In this document: in pieces, positions 55,115 through 64,000 of the stretch
How positions within the stretch are numbered: position 1 is the stretch's first letter
Layout of the letters: every line of letters starts with the position of its first letter
Origin: an uncultured Bacilli bacterium
Lineage (GTDB): Bacteria; Bacillota_I; Bacilli_A; RF39; UBA660
Direction of reading: 5' to 3'
NCBI GenBank assembly: GCA_934120015.1
Contig: CAKOTD010000002.1
Location: 44,441 to 108,440 of the forward strand
Length of the DNA: 64,000 nucleotides
Program-made: the position numbers and the translations under genes
Notes under the pieces: model-generated
Told to the model about the DNA's origin: nothing
Seen by the model: the letters and a program-made list of their open reading frames with translations, nothing else
Database searches by the model: none

Positions 55115-55966
55115 ATGTCACAAAAAAGTTATATTAATAATGTGCCAACTTTATATTTGATACCAACACCAATTGGCAATTTAGATGATATTACATATAG
55201 AGCAGTTAAAACATTACAAAGTGTGGAAGTTATATTTTCTGAAGATACAAGAGAAACGTTGCAGCTATTAAATTATTTAAATATAAAGAAAAAATTAATA
55301 TCTAGTCATAGTTATAATGAACAAATGAACACTGATAAGTTATTGTCTTATCTTAATTTAGGGAAAGATGTAGGATTGGTTACAGATAGAGGAACTCCTG
55401 TAATTAGTGATCCTGGTTACCAGCTTGTAAAAGTAGCAATTGAAAATAATTTTAATGTTGTTGCATTGCCAGGAACAACCGCTTTTGTACCTGCTTTAAT
55501 AGTGTCCGGGTTAAATCCTCAGCCATTCCTATTTTATGGATTTTTAACAACAAAATCTTCAAAGAGAAAAAAAGAATTAGAAACAATAAAAAATTATCCA
55601 TATACATTAATTTTTTATGAAGCACCTCATCGATTAAATGATACTTTGATGGATATAAAAGAGGTATTTGGGAATAGAAAGATTAGTATTTCCCGGGAAA
55701 TAAGTAAAAAATTTGAAGAAATATATAGAGGAACAATTGATGAGATTATTTCCCAAGTAAAAGAAGCAAAAGGTGAATTTGTAATAGTAGTTGATGGTAA
55801 TTATGAAACATTAAATTATAATAATATTTCACTAGCTGAACATATTGAGTTATTTGTAAAAGAGGGAAATGATTTAAAAAATGCAATTAAATTAGTTGCT
55901 AAGGCTCGTAACTTACCAAAATCAGTTGTGTATAATGAGTATCACAAGTTAGGATGTGAAAAATGA
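55115..55966 (+). CDS. rsmI: 16S rRNA 2'-O-methyltransferase RsmI
   Basis: Tetrapyrrole-methylase-fold enzyme modifying C1402 of 16S rRNA. Motifs PTPIGNLDDITYRAV, EDTRETLQLL, LVTDRGTPVISDPG and ALPGTTAFVPAL. 283 aa. The coding sequence contains a perfect Noc-type palindrome at 55687-55702. The stop overlaps the pth start (ATGA). Confidence 0.96.
   Translation: MSQKSYINNVPTLYLIPTPIGNLDDITYRAVKTLQSVEVIFSEDTRETLQLLNYLNIKKKLISSHSYNEQMNTDKLLSYLNLGKDVGLVTDRGTPVISDPGYQLVKVAIENNFNVVALPGTTAFVPALIVSGLNPQPFLFYGFLTTKSSKRKKELETIKNYPYTLIFYEAPHRLNDTLMDIKEVFGNRKISISREISKKFEEIYRGTIDEIISQVKEAKGEFVIVVDGNYETLNYNNISLAEHIELFVKEGNDLKNAIKLVAKARNLPKSVVYNEYHKLGCEK
55687..55702. other. Noc-binding-site palindrome within rsmI
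   Basis: TATTTCCCGGGAAATA, a perfect 16-bp palindrome equal to the Noc-binding consensus of Bacillus. It is a rare GC core in a very AT-rich gene and lies in codons for ISREIS. Confidence 0.75.
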
Positions 55967-56523
55967 TAAAGTTAATAATAGGCCTTGGTAATCCTGGTAA
56001 AGAGTATGTAAATACAAAACATAATATTGGATTTATGGCTTTAGATTTCTATGCAGAGAAAAAAGGATTATCTTTTGATAGAAAAAAATATAATGGATTA
56101 TTTTTGGAATTTAACATTAATAATAATAAAATTATTCTTTTAAAACCACTGAGTTATATGAATTTATCGGGAGAAGTAATAATAGAATTTATTAAATTTT
56201 ATAAAATTAATTTAACAGATATATTAATAATCTGTGATGATTTAAACTTACCATTTGCTAAATTGAGAGTTCGTCAAAAAGGTAGTTCAGGTGGACATAA
56301 TGGTTTAAAAAATATAGAAAATCATTTACATAGTCAAGATTATAAGAGAATTAAAATAGGAATAGGGCATGATTTTGATTATGATATGAAAAATTTTGTA
56401 TTATCAAAATTTAATAATAACGAATTAAATGAATTAAATACTTCTTTTGAAAAAGTAACTGAAATTATAGACGATTTTAGCAAAAATGTAGATTTTGAAA
56501 AAATAATGTGTAAATACAATTAA
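55963..56523 (+). CDS. pth: Peptidyl-tRNA hydrolase
   Basis: Releases tRNA from stalled peptidyl-tRNA. Starts MIKLIIGLGNPGKEYVNTKHN (catalytic His in TKHNIGF), then LLKPLSYMNLSG, DDLNLPF and GSSGGHNGLKNIE. 186 aa. Coupled to rsmI by ATGA and followed by mfd, as in Bacilli. Confidence 0.96.
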   Translation: MIKLIIGLGNPGKEYVNTKHNIGFMALDFYAEKKGLSFDRKKYNGLFLEFNINNNKIILLKPLSYMNLSGEVIIEFIKFYKINLTDILIICDDLNLPFAKLRVRQKGSSGGHNGLKNIENHLHSQDYKRIKIGIGHDFDYDMKNFVLSKFNNNELNELNTSFEKVTEIIDDFSKNVDFEKIMCKYN

Positions 56524-56533
56524 AGGTGAAAAT

Positions 56534-59500
56534 ATGGAAATGTTATACAATAAATTTGATTATGATGTGCAAAATCAAATTGGGTTGCCGGATGAATTGA
56601 AAGCAATATTTATATATAATAGATTTATTCATAAAGATGAATCTATTCTTTTTGTGTGTAATACATTATATGAAGCAAATAAAATGCATCAAACTTTACT
56701 AAATTATACTGAAAAAGTCTTGCTATTTCCAATGGATGATTTTTTAACTAGTGAAGCTTTAGCAGTATCACCAGAATTGAAAATAAATCGTATAGAAACT
56801 TTAAATAATTTGATTAATAATGAAAAATTTATAGTTATAACAAATTTAATGGGTTTTTTAAGATATTTACCTGAAAAAATTATCTTTAAAAATAGTATTA
56901 TTAACATAGCAATTGGTGATGAAATTGATATAAAAGAATTTGTAAATACTTTGTCCAATTTGGGATATTCACGAGAAACAATAGTAAACAAAACGGGAGA
57001 ATTTGCCCCACGAGGATATGTTTTAGATATATTTTTAATTTCTTCTAAAAATCCAGTTAGAATTGAATTTTGGGGAAATGAAGTTACAGAAATAAAAGAA
57101 TTTAATGTTAATAATCAAATGACAATTAAAAATTTGACTGCAATTAGTATATTTCCTAATACCGAATTTTTATGTGATAACTATAATTTTTCTGACGATA
57201 ATATGCAAAAACAATATAATTTACCAAAATACACAAATGTTATTAATATATTAAATTATATGAGTAATCCAATTGTGTGTTATAATGATTTGAATGCAAT
57301 CATGAATAGTTATGAAATTTTATTAAGTGAAATTTCTGAATATAAGTCGAATCTTCCTATAAATGAAAAAATTAAATTTATGTTTGAATTTGATGATATA
57401 AAGGTTAATGATTTTTATAATTTTGCTGATATTTTAGATTCTGGAGCAAGGTATAATTGTGCCAATATTCAAATATATTCTTCAAAACCTTTAGATATTG
57501 GCAATAATTTAAAAAAATATATCAATGGAAAAAACAAGGTGTTAATTTGTTTAAGTAATCATTTTTTACAAAATAAAATAATAGATAGTATTAATAATTG
57601 TGATTTTATAATAACTAATATAGACGAATTATTTACAGATAAAGTTAATTTGATTATAAAAAAAATTAATAATAGTTTTAAATTGGATGAATATGTTTTT
57701 ATATCTGAAAATGATATATTTAATAGTAAACCTAATTATAATTATAAGACTAATTTTAAAATAGGTACTAAAATTAGAGACATATCAAAATTACAGATTG
57801 GTGACTACATAGTACATATAACATATGGTATTGGAAAATATTGTGGAATAAAATCTTTAGAGACAAATGGTCTAAAAAAAGATTATTTAACACTTGAATA
57901 TAGTGGTGGAGATAAATTATATGTTCCAGCTTCAAAGATAGATATAATTAGTAAATATTCAAATAGTGAATCTTATACTCCAAAGTTAAATAAACTTGGA
58001 ACTAATGATTGGAATAAAACCAAATTAAAAGTTAAAGCTAAGGTAGAAGAAATGGCACATGAATTATTGGAATTATATGCTTTAAGAGAGGCAAGTAAAG
58101 GGTTTAAATTTGCAAAAGATGATGAAAACCAGGCAATGTTTGAAAGTGAATTTCCATTTGAAGAAACTAATGATCAAATTAAAGCAATAAGAGAAATAAA
58201 AATTGATATGGAAAAAGATATACCAATGGATAGGTTATTATGTGGTGATGTCGGCTTTGGAAAAACAGAGGTTGCTTTTAGAGCAATATTTAAAGCTATA
58301 CTTTCAAATAAGCAAACGGCTATTCTTTGTCCAACAACAATTCTTTCTAATCAGCATTACAAAAATGCTCTTGAAAGATTTAAATCATTTCCAGTTAATA
58401 TTGCTTTATTGAATAGATTTGTAAGTTCTAAAAAAACAAAAGAAATAATTGATGATTTAAAACTTGGAAAAATTGATTTGTTAATAGGAACCCATAAAAT
58501 TCTTGGAAAAAATATAGAGTTTAAAGATTTAGGGTTATTAGTAATAGATGAGGAACAGAGATTTGGTGTAAAGCATAAAGAAAAAATTAAAGAGTATAAA
58601 AAAAATATTGATGTTTTAACTTTATCAGCAACTCCAATACCTAGAACATTGCAAATGTCTTTATCGGGAATTAGAGGTTTATCACTCATTGAAACCCCAC
58701 CAGTTAATAGATTTCCTATTCAAACTTATGTATTAAACGAAAATACACAAATTATTAAAGATGCAGTATACAAGGAATTATCAAGAAATGGACAGGTATT
58801 TATACTATATAATAACGTAAGTGGAATGCAACAAAAACAGAATGAATTACAAAAACTTATACCAGAAGCTAGAATAGTATATATTCATGGGCAAATGGAA
58901 AAAGATGTTATTGAAGATGTAATGATTAGATTTATTAATAAAGAATATGATATTTTACTTTGTACAACTATTATTGAAACAGGTATTGATATTCCTTCTG
59001 TAAATACTTTAATAATTTATGATGCGGATAAGTATGGTCTTTCTCAATTATATCAAATAAGAGGAAGAGTAGGACGAAGTGATAAAATTGCTTATTGTTA
59101 TCTAATGTATAACAAAGCAAAAGTATTAAGTGATGTTGCAACTAAAAGATTAAGTGCAATAAAAGACTTTACAGAACTTGGCAGTGGACTTTCAATTGCC
59201 ATGAGAGATTTGTCAATTAGAGGTGCTGGTGACATTTTAGGTTCACAGCAAGCAGGTTTTGTTGCTTCAGTTGGTGTAGAAATGTTTATGGATATGCTTC
59301 AAGAAGAAATAGAAAAATTAAAAGGAAATAATACAAAAAAGGAAATAAATGAACAAGATCAACCATTAATAGATGTAGATACATCAATTTCTGATGATTA
59401 TATATCAGATTCCGAAATAAAGATAGAGATGCATAAAAAAATTAACCAAATTGATTCTTTAGATAAGTTAAATGAAGTTAAAAATGAATTTGAAGATAGA

Positions 59501-59809
59501 TTTGGCAAAATACCTGATACTATAATTATTTATATGTATAGTAGATGGTTTGAGCATTTGGCAACTTCATTAGAAATAAGTAATATAAAACAGAATAGAC
59601 AAATAATCCAAATAGTTTTACCCGAAGATATTAGTATGCTTTTGAATTATAGTAGTTTATTTTTGGAAAGTCAAAAAATATCAAAAAACATAAGATTTAA
59701 AGTTATCAAAAATAATTTAATTGTAATTTTGGATTTAAACAATCTAGATAAACATTTTATTTATTATCTAATTGATATTTTAATTTTAATTAAAAATAAT
59801 ATAAAATAA
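56534..59809 (+). CDS. mfd: Transcription-repair coupling factor Mfd
   Basis: DNA translocase that removes stalled RNA polymerase and recruits UvrA. Order: UvrB-like N-terminal modules, RNAP-interaction domain near 425-490 (LQIGDYIVHITYGIGKYCGI), RecG-like helicase with GDVGFGKTEVAFRAI (Walker A), DEEQRFGVKHK and SATPIPRTLQMSLSGIR, then the C-terminal TRCF domain. 1091 aa, slightly shorter than the usual 1150-1180. RBS AAAGGTG. Confidence 0.97.
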   Translation: MEMLYNKFDYDVQNQIGLPDELKAIFIYNRFIHKDESILFVCNTLYEANKMHQTLLNYTEKVLLFPMDDFLTSEALAVSPELKINRIETLNNLINNEKFIVITNLMGFLRYLPEKIIFKNSIINIAIGDEIDIKEFVNTLSNLGYSRETIVNKTGEFAPRGYVLDIFLISSKNPVRIEFWGNEVTEIKEFNVNNQMTIKNLTAISIFPNTEFLCDNYNFSDDNMQKQYNLPKYTNVINILNYMSNPIVCYNDLNAIMNSYEILLSEISEYKSNLPINEKIKFMFEFDDIKVNDFYNFADILDSGARYNCANIQIYSSKPLDIGNNLKKYINGKNKVLICLSNHFLQNKIIDSINNCDFIITNIDELFTDKVNLIIKKINNSFKLDEYVFISENDIFNSKPNYNYKTNFKIGTKIRDISKLQIGDYIVHITYGIGKYCGIKSLETNGLKKDYLTLEYSGGDKLYVPASKIDIISKYSNSESYTPKLNKLGTNDWNKTKLKVKAKVEEMAHELLELYALREASKGFKFAKDDENQAMFESEFPFEETNDQIKAIREIKIDMEKDIPMDRLLCGDVGFGKTEVAFRAIFKAILSNKQTAILCPTTILSNQHYKNALERFKSFPVNIALLNRFVSSKKTKEIIDDLKLGKIDLLIGTHKILGKNIEFKDLGLLVIDEEQRFGVKHKEKIKEYKKNIDVLTLSATPIPRTLQMSLSGIRGLSLIETPPVNRFPIQTYVLNENTQIIKDAVYKELSRNGQVFILYNNVSGMQQKQNELQKLIPEARIVYIHGQMEKDVIEDVMIRFINKEYDILLCTTIIETGIDIPSVNTLIIYDADKYGLSQLYQIRGRVGRSDKIAYCYLMYNKAKVLSDVATKRLSAIKDFTELGSGLSIAMRDLSIRGAGDILGSQQAGFVASVGVEMFMDMLQEEIEKLKGNNTKKEINEQDQPLIDVDTSISDDYISDSEIKIEMHKKINQIDSLDKLNEVKNEFEDRFGKIPDTIIIYMYSRWFEHLATSLEISNIKQNRQIIQIVLPEDISMLLNYSSLFLESQKISKNIRFKVIKNNLIVILDLNNLDKHFIYYLIDILILIKNNIK

Positions 59810-59828
59810 AACTGAGAATCTCAGTTTT
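59808..59828. terminator. Bidirectional terminator between mfd and the pyrophosphatase
   Basis: Hairpin AAAACTGAG-(3)-CTCAGTTTT with T-run to the right and A-run to the left, serving both convergent genes. Confidence 0.85.
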
Positions 59829-61446
59829 ATTTTTCTAATTCATTAAGTAGGTTAGGTAGCATTTGTTTTTTTCTTGAAACAAATCCCGGTAAATATGTCA
59901 TTTGAGTAGCGTCTTTTAAATTATATGCTTTTTCTACTAATTCCTTACTATTTGTATTATGAATTAAATATGATCCATTATTTATAATATCAGTTATAAA
60001 TAATGCAATTGCTGTATAATCTTCATTTTCACATACTTCATCAAGCATCTTTACAAATTCATCAATATCTTTTTTGATATCATCAACATCCATTGTAAAG
60101 ATTTGTCCAATACCAAGTTTTTTATTGTTGATAGTAAATTTTTTAAAGTCATTGTATAAAATATCAGTTTTACTCATTCCTTCAAGTGAAGATCCTGCTT
60201 TAAACATTTGCATTCCATAAGAACTATAATCAACATTTGCAATTTGTGCTAATTCTTTTACTGCATTTCTATCCATGTCTGTTGTTGTAGGGGACATAAG
60301 AATTAATGTATCAGAAATAATTCCAGATAGCATTAATCCAGCAATTTCCTTAGGTATTTCCACTTTGCGTTCTTTGTACATATTATAAATAATAGTACAT
60401 GAGCTACCTACAGGCATATTTCTGAAATTGATAGGATTGGAAGTTCCTATAGAACCAATGTTGTGATGATCGATAATTTCAATAATTTCAGCTTCATTTA
60501 GTCCATCAACACTTTGTTCAACTGAATTATGATCAACAAGAATAACTTTCTTTTTATTTTGATCGGCAATATCAGCTAATCTAAGTAATCCAAGGCATTC
60601 ATTGTTTTTATTGATTACTGGATAATTTGAATATTTTGTTTTATTTGCTAAATCAATAAAATTATTTACTGTGTCATTTTCATCAAAGCTAAGTACATTT
60701 TTTGTTAAGGTTATTGTCTTAACATAGTTGCATGCATTAATTAGTTTAACAACTTTAAATGTATCAAAACTTGTTTGAATAATGTTAATTTTCTTCTTTT
60801 TAGCAGTTTCTAAATGTGAAGGTTTAATTTCTCCATCTTTTGAGATGATAATTAATTTTACTCCGCATTCAATTGCATACTCAATAATGCTATGTCTATC
60901 TCCAACTATCAAGATATCATTACTTGTTAGTTTAATATTTTGAATAAATGTAGTACTTTTAAGAAGTGCTACTACGATATTTCCATTAATTTCTTCATCA
61001 AATTTAGTGGTACTTTTGCCATTTAATGTTTGAGCAATGTTGTCATATGATGTACATAATTTTTCATTGCCATCACTTAATTCATTTTTAGCAATATCTT
61101 TCATTGAAACAAGCCCTACTAGATTTTTTTCATCGTTAACAACTGGAATCATTGTAAAATTCATTTTATTCATATAATTAAAAGCTTCGTTAATAGAGTC
61201 TTTTTCATTAATGTAAATATCTTTTTTATATCTTATATCCTTAATTTGCAATTTTACATCATTTAAAAATGTAGGAAGTTTTGTATTAAATTGTTCCAAT
61301 ACAAATTTTGTTTCTTTATTTATTTCTCCTAGAACAGCTGGGATAGTATTATCATTTAATTTATTTTTTAGATATGATAGTGAAATAGCTGCGGTAACAC
61401 TATCTGTATCTGGATTTTTATGTCCAAATATATAAGTTTTTTCCAT
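59827..61446 (-). CDS. Manganese-dependent inorganic pyrophosphatase with CBS and DRTGG domains
   Basis: Family II pyrophosphatase of the regulated CBS type, 539 aa. N-terminal DHH-family motif FGHKNPDTDSVTAA, two CBS motifs at about 70-125 and 250-300 flanking a DRTGG-like domain, then VDHNS, EIIDHHNIGSI and the C-terminal substrate motif SRKKQMLPNL. CBS versions are inhibited or activated by adenine nucleotides. The longer open frame upstream is not used: AGGAG lies before ATG 61446, where the family begins. It is convergent with mfd and divergent from spoVT. Confidence 0.92.
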   Translation of the reverse strand: MEKTYIFGHKNPDTDSVTAAISLSYLKNKLNDNTIPAVLGEINKETKFVLEQFNTKLPTFLNDVKLQIKDIRYKKDIYINEKDSINEAFNYMNKMNFTMIPVVNDEKNLVGLVSMKDIAKNELSDGNEKLCTSYDNIAQTLNGKSTTKFDEEINGNIVVALLKSTTFIQNIKLTSNDILIVGDRHSIIEYAIECGVKLIIISKDGEIKPSHLETAKKKKINIIQTSFDTFKVVKLINACNYVKTITLTKNVLSFDENDTVNNFIDLANKTKYSNYPVINKNNECLGLLRLADIADQNKKKVILVDHNSVEQSVDGLNEAEIIEIIDHHNIGSIGTSNPINFRNMPVGSSCTIIYNMYKERKVEIPKEIAGLMLSGIISDTLILMSPTTTDMDRNAVKELAQIANVDYSSYGMQMFKAGSSLEGMSKTDILYNDFKKFTINNKKLGIGQIFTMDVDDIKKDIDEFVKMLDEVCENEDYTAIALFITDIINNGSYLIHNTNSKELVEKAYNLKDATQMTYLPGFVSRKKQMLPNLLNELEK

Positions 61447-61555
61447 GTATAATCTCCTTTCAAAAAAACACAAGCATATTATAACATATTTTTGGAAAAA
61501 TTTAGTATAAATTAAACATTTTAAAACAAAATAAAGATTAGAAAGTGAGGTTACT

Positions 61556-62071
61556 ATGAAGGCAACTGGTGTAGTACGAAGAATAGATGAACTTGGAAGA
61601 ATTGTTATACCAAAAGAACTAAGAAAAAACTTACACATAAAAGAAGGAGAAAATATTGAAATATATACTAATGAAAATGACAATATAATACTTAAAAAAT
61701 TTTCCTCATTAAAAAAAATAGTTGATTTTGCAGATATAATTGCCGAATCTATATATAGTGTTACTAAATATAATACATTAATTTTTGATAATGATTCTGT
61801 TGTTGCTTATGCAGGAAAAACTAAAAAAGATTATCAAAATAAGTATATAGGAGATTTTCTATTAAATAATTTAGAATTTAAACTAACAAAGGAAAAAGAA
61901 AAAATAGCAATTGTAAATGATAGGGAGGATGAAGTTTATTATAATGCAAAGAAAATAAGTAATGGTAAAGATAAAATAGGAGGTATTATTGTATTTTCTA
62001 GTGAAAAAGAGGTAAATATTGGTCAAACTATTGACATTATTTGTGCTTTTTTTGAAAATTATCTTGAATAG
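61556..62071 (+). CDS. spoVT: SpoVT/AbrB-type transcriptional regulator
   Basis: 171-aa protein with an N-terminal AbrB swapped-hairpin domain (ATGVVRRIDELGRIVIPKEL) and a C-terminal GAF-like domain (about 55-171), the architecture of SpoVT. In Bacillus it follows mfd and modulates forespore sigma-G genes. Here the pyrophosphatase gene lies between mfd and spoVT, on the other strand. RBS GTGAGG. With BofA it is a trace of a sporulation programme, or the protein may have taken another role. Confidence 0.88.
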   Translation: MKATGVVRRIDELGRIVIPKELRKNLHIKEGENIEIYTNENDNIILKKFSSLKKIVDFADIIAESIYSVTKYNTLIFDNDSVVAYAGKTKKDYQNKYIGDFLLNNLEFKLTKEKEKIAIVNDREDEVYYNAKKISNGKDKIGGIIVFSSEKEVNIGQTIDIICAFFENYLE

Positions 62072-62092
62072 ATATTACATATATGTTAAAAT
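62064..62092 (+). promoter_or_regulatory. Promoter of the metG T-box transcript
   Basis: TTGAAT (62064-62069), 17-base spacer, TAAAAT (62087-62092). It overlaps the last codons of spoVT and fires into the leader. Confidence 0.65.
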
Positions 62093-62127
62093 ATATACAT
62101 TAAATACAGTGAAGAAAAGAATTTTAA

Positions 62128-62318
62128 GCTTTTATTTAAAGAGAGTTTGTGTTTGGTGGGAGCAAATAATAATACTTAAAATAGATGGTTTTGGATTGTA
62201 GTCTAATCGAAATGTAGGTTAGAACGTAGGGTGAGTGCGTTAAACGAAAGAGATATAGTTTTTACTATAAATTAAGGTGGTACCACGCAAAAAGCGTCCT
62301 TATATAGGACGTTTTTTT
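62128..62318 (+). promoter_or_regulatory. T-box riboswitch controlling metG
   Basis: The leader has AGAGAG and a stem-loop with GGTGGGAG at its 5' side, the T-box sequence AAGGTGGTACCACGC at 62274-62288, and a terminator hairpin GCGTCCT/AGGACG (62294-62311) followed by seven T. ATG at 62185-62187, after the first stem-loop, is the likely methionine specifier codon. Uncharged tRNA-Met would stabilise the antiterminator and switch on the downstream synthetase. Confidence 0.9.
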
Positions 62319-62370
62319 GTATTTTATAGTGACTATACATATAATTAATATAGTTTAAGGAGGAATTTAA

Positions 62371-63972
62371 ATGGAAAAAACTTTTTATATTTCGACATCA
62401 ATAGCTTATGCATCAGGAAAACCACATATAGGAAATACTTATGAAGTTGTACTTGCAGATGCAATTGCTAGATATAAACGTCTAACAGGTTATGATGTAT
62501 ATTTTCAGACTGGAACAGATGAGCATGGAGAAAAAATTGAGAAGAAAGCTCAGGAAGCAGGAATGAATCCTCAAGAATATGTAGATGAAATTTCTCTAAC
62601 TGTGAGAAGATTATGGGATGCAATGAATATAAGTTATGATAAGTTTGTAAGAACTACAAATGTAAATCATATGGAAACTGTTCAAAAAATATTTACAAAA
62701 CTTTATAATCAAGGTGATATATATAAAGGTAAATATGAAGGACTTTATTGTACGCCTTGTGAATCATTTTGGACTGAAACACAATTAATAGATGGAAAAT
62801 GTCCTGATTGTGGTAGAGAAGTAAATAAGGCCAGTGAAGATGCTTATTTCTTAAAATTAAGTAACTATACAGATAAATTAATTGAATATATTGAGAGTCA
62901 TCCTGATTTTATAGAGCCAGAAAGTAGAAAAAATGAGATGATGAACAATTTTATCAAACCAGGTTTACAGGATTTATGCATATCAAGATCATCTTTCGAT
63001 TGGGGAATACCTGTTCCTATAGATGAAGGTCATGTTATTTATGTTTGGCTTGATGCTCTTACAAACTATATTACTTTTTTAGGATATGATCCAGATTTGA
63101 AGGAAAGTTTTTCAAAGTATTGGCCAGCTGATATACATTTAATTGGAAAAGATATCTTACGCTTTCATACAATTTATTGGCCCATTATATTAATGGCACT
63201 TGATTTACCCCTACCAAAAAAAATATTTGGACACCCATGGCTTTTATTTGGAAATGATAAAATGAGTAAATCAAAAGGAAATATTGTATATGCAGATGAT
63301 TTATCTAATGTTTTTGGCTTAGATGCTGTGAGATATTATATGCTTCATGAAATACCTTTTTCAAATGATGGCTCATTTACTTATGAATTGTTGATAGATA
63401 GGGTTAATGCAGATTTGGCAAATATATTAGGCAATTTAGTAAATAGAACTATTAGTATGGCTCATAAGTATCTTAATGGAGTTGTAGAGGAACCTTTAGA
63501 ATTATCTGAAATAGATAATGATTTGATAAATAGTGTACTTAGGACACCAGAGTTAGTAGAAGAAAAGATGGCCACATATCACATTGCAGATGCATTAGAC
63601 TCTATATTTGAAATATTTAAAAAATGTAACAAATATATAGATGATACTACTCCTTGGGTGCTTGGTAAAGATGAATCAAAAAAGGATAGATTAAAAACAG
63701 TCTTATATAATTTACTTGAATCCATAAGACATGGAGCAGTTCTTTTACAAGCATTTTTACCACAGACAGCAGCTGAAATATTTAGACAATTAAATACTCA
63801 AAATAATTCTTATGATTCATTAACAAAATTTAATGGTATGGATTATGGTATTGTTTTAAATGAAGCTAAACCAATTTTCTTAAGAATTGATAAAGAGGAA
63901 AAATTAAAAGAAATTACGGAAAATATAAAATGTAACCTTTGTCAAGGACTAAATAAAAAAGAGAGAGTTTAG
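62371..63972 (+). CDS. metG: Methionyl-tRNA synthetase
   Basis: Class I synthetase. HIGH motif as KPHIGNTYE, TGTDEHGEKIEKKA, a zinc knuckle with CTPCESF and CPDCG, and KMSKSKGNIV. 533 aa: the C-terminal EMAPII-like tRNA-binding domain of longer Bacillus enzymes is absent. RBS AAGGAGG precedes ATG 62371. Controlled by the T-box leader upstream. Confidence 0.97.
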   Translation: MEKTFYISTSIAYASGKPHIGNTYEVVLADAIARYKRLTGYDVYFQTGTDEHGEKIEKKAQEAGMNPQEYVDEISLTVRRLWDAMNISYDKFVRTTNVNHMETVQKIFTKLYNQGDIYKGKYEGLYCTPCESFWTETQLIDGKCPDCGREVNKASEDAYFLKLSNYTDKLIEYIESHPDFIEPESRKNEMMNNFIKPGLQDLCISRSSFDWGIPVPIDEGHVIYVWLDALTNYITFLGYDPDLKESFSKYWPADIHLIGKDILRFHTIYWPIILMALDLPLPKKIFGHPWLLFGNDKMSKSKGNIVYADDLSNVFGLDAVRYYMLHEIPFSNDGSFTYELLIDRVNADLANILGNLVNRTISMAHKYLNGVVEEPLELSEIDNDLINSVLRTPELVEEKMATYHIADALDSIFEIFKKCNKYIDDTTPWVLGKDESKKDRLKTVLYNLLESIRHGAVLLQAFLPQTAAEIFRQLNTQNNSYDSLTKFNGMDYGIVLNEAKPIFLRIDKEEKLKEITENIKCNLCQGLNKKERV

Positions 63973-64000
63973 GCAATGGATTCAAATAGATGATTTCGGT

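Noticed and set aside
56704..56991. 95-aa minus-strand open frame inside mfd
   Set aside because: Antisense shadow without RBS, within a conserved gene.
61446..61683. 79-codon N-terminal extension of the pyrophosphatase frame
   Set aside because: It overlaps spoVT and its promoter region in antisense; a good RBS and the family start lie at ATG 61446.
1..64000. tRNA or rRNA genes
   Set aside because: No cloverleaf with the T-arm GTTCRA motif and no rRNA segments were recognised by eye; a covariance-model search was not possible.
63973..64000. Start of another gene after metG
   Set aside because: Only 28 bases remain; an ATG at 63978 is followed by an early TGA, so nothing can be supported.

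Overview
This is one very AT-rich bacterial chromosome segment spanning the replication origin. Gene content and order match the dnaA/gyrAB neighbourhood of Bacilli: rpmH, rnpA, yidC, jag, mnmE, mnmG, rsmG and noc lie left of dnaA; dnaN, recF, gyrB, gyrA, ffs, dnaX, recR, bofA, holB, ricT, rsmI and metG lie right of it. Nearly all genes left of about 39.2 kb are on the minus strand and nearly all genes right of it on the plus strand, so transcription runs away from the origin. UGA is used as a stop (for example at the ends of the WalJ and M23 genes), so this is the standard bacterial code and not a mycoplasma code. Extreme AT bias, an envelope protein of the DUF5411 type, collagen-like proteins and leftover sporulation/competence regulators (SpoVT, BofA-like, ComK-like) suggest an uncultured, probably host-associated member of the Bacilli, for instance of the RF39/Erysipelotrichia type. 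That assignment is inference.

Layout. 1-5.4 kb: rlmH, walJ, M23 peptidase, dnaB, rplI and a shortened GdpP-like phosphodiesterase. 5.5-9.2 kb: a three-gene set of exported, mostly Cys-rich proteins of unknown role, next to a divergent ribbon-helix-helix regulator. 9.5-15.6 kb: whiA, yvcK, trxB, lgt, a small membrane protein and uvrB. 15.6-22.4 kb: a mobile-element remnant with two tandem tyrosine recombinases, a relic of an excisionase, repeats that look like recombinase sites, an MFS transporter, a Nudix-PHP fusion, a duplicated integrase tail and a kinase-like protein. 22.6-30.2 kb: accessory genes (a collagen-like surface protein, two unrelated HExxH proteins, a C-terminally anchored membrane protein and a nucleoside/SAH-type deaminase). 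30.3-39.1 kb: noc, rsmG, mnmG, mnmE, an HD-domain gene, jag, yidC, rnpA and rpmH. 39.1-41 kb: bipartite oriC around dnaA. 41-48.3 kb: dnaN, a comK-like gene, recF, gyrB and gyrA. 48.3-49.4 kb: five perfect parS sites, two tiny unknown ORFs and the SRP RNA. 49.4-64 kb: housekeeping genes for DNA replication/repair and translation, ending in a T-box-controlled metG.

The most notable points are the paired segregation signals (five parS sites, a perfect Noc-binding palindrome inside rsmI, and a Noc-type protein with a roughly 290-residue Asn-rich linker), the uncharacterised exported three-gene set at 5.5-9.2 kb, the layered integrase island at 15.6-21.6 kb, and the ComK-like gene occupying the dnaN-recF interval where yaaA normally sits.
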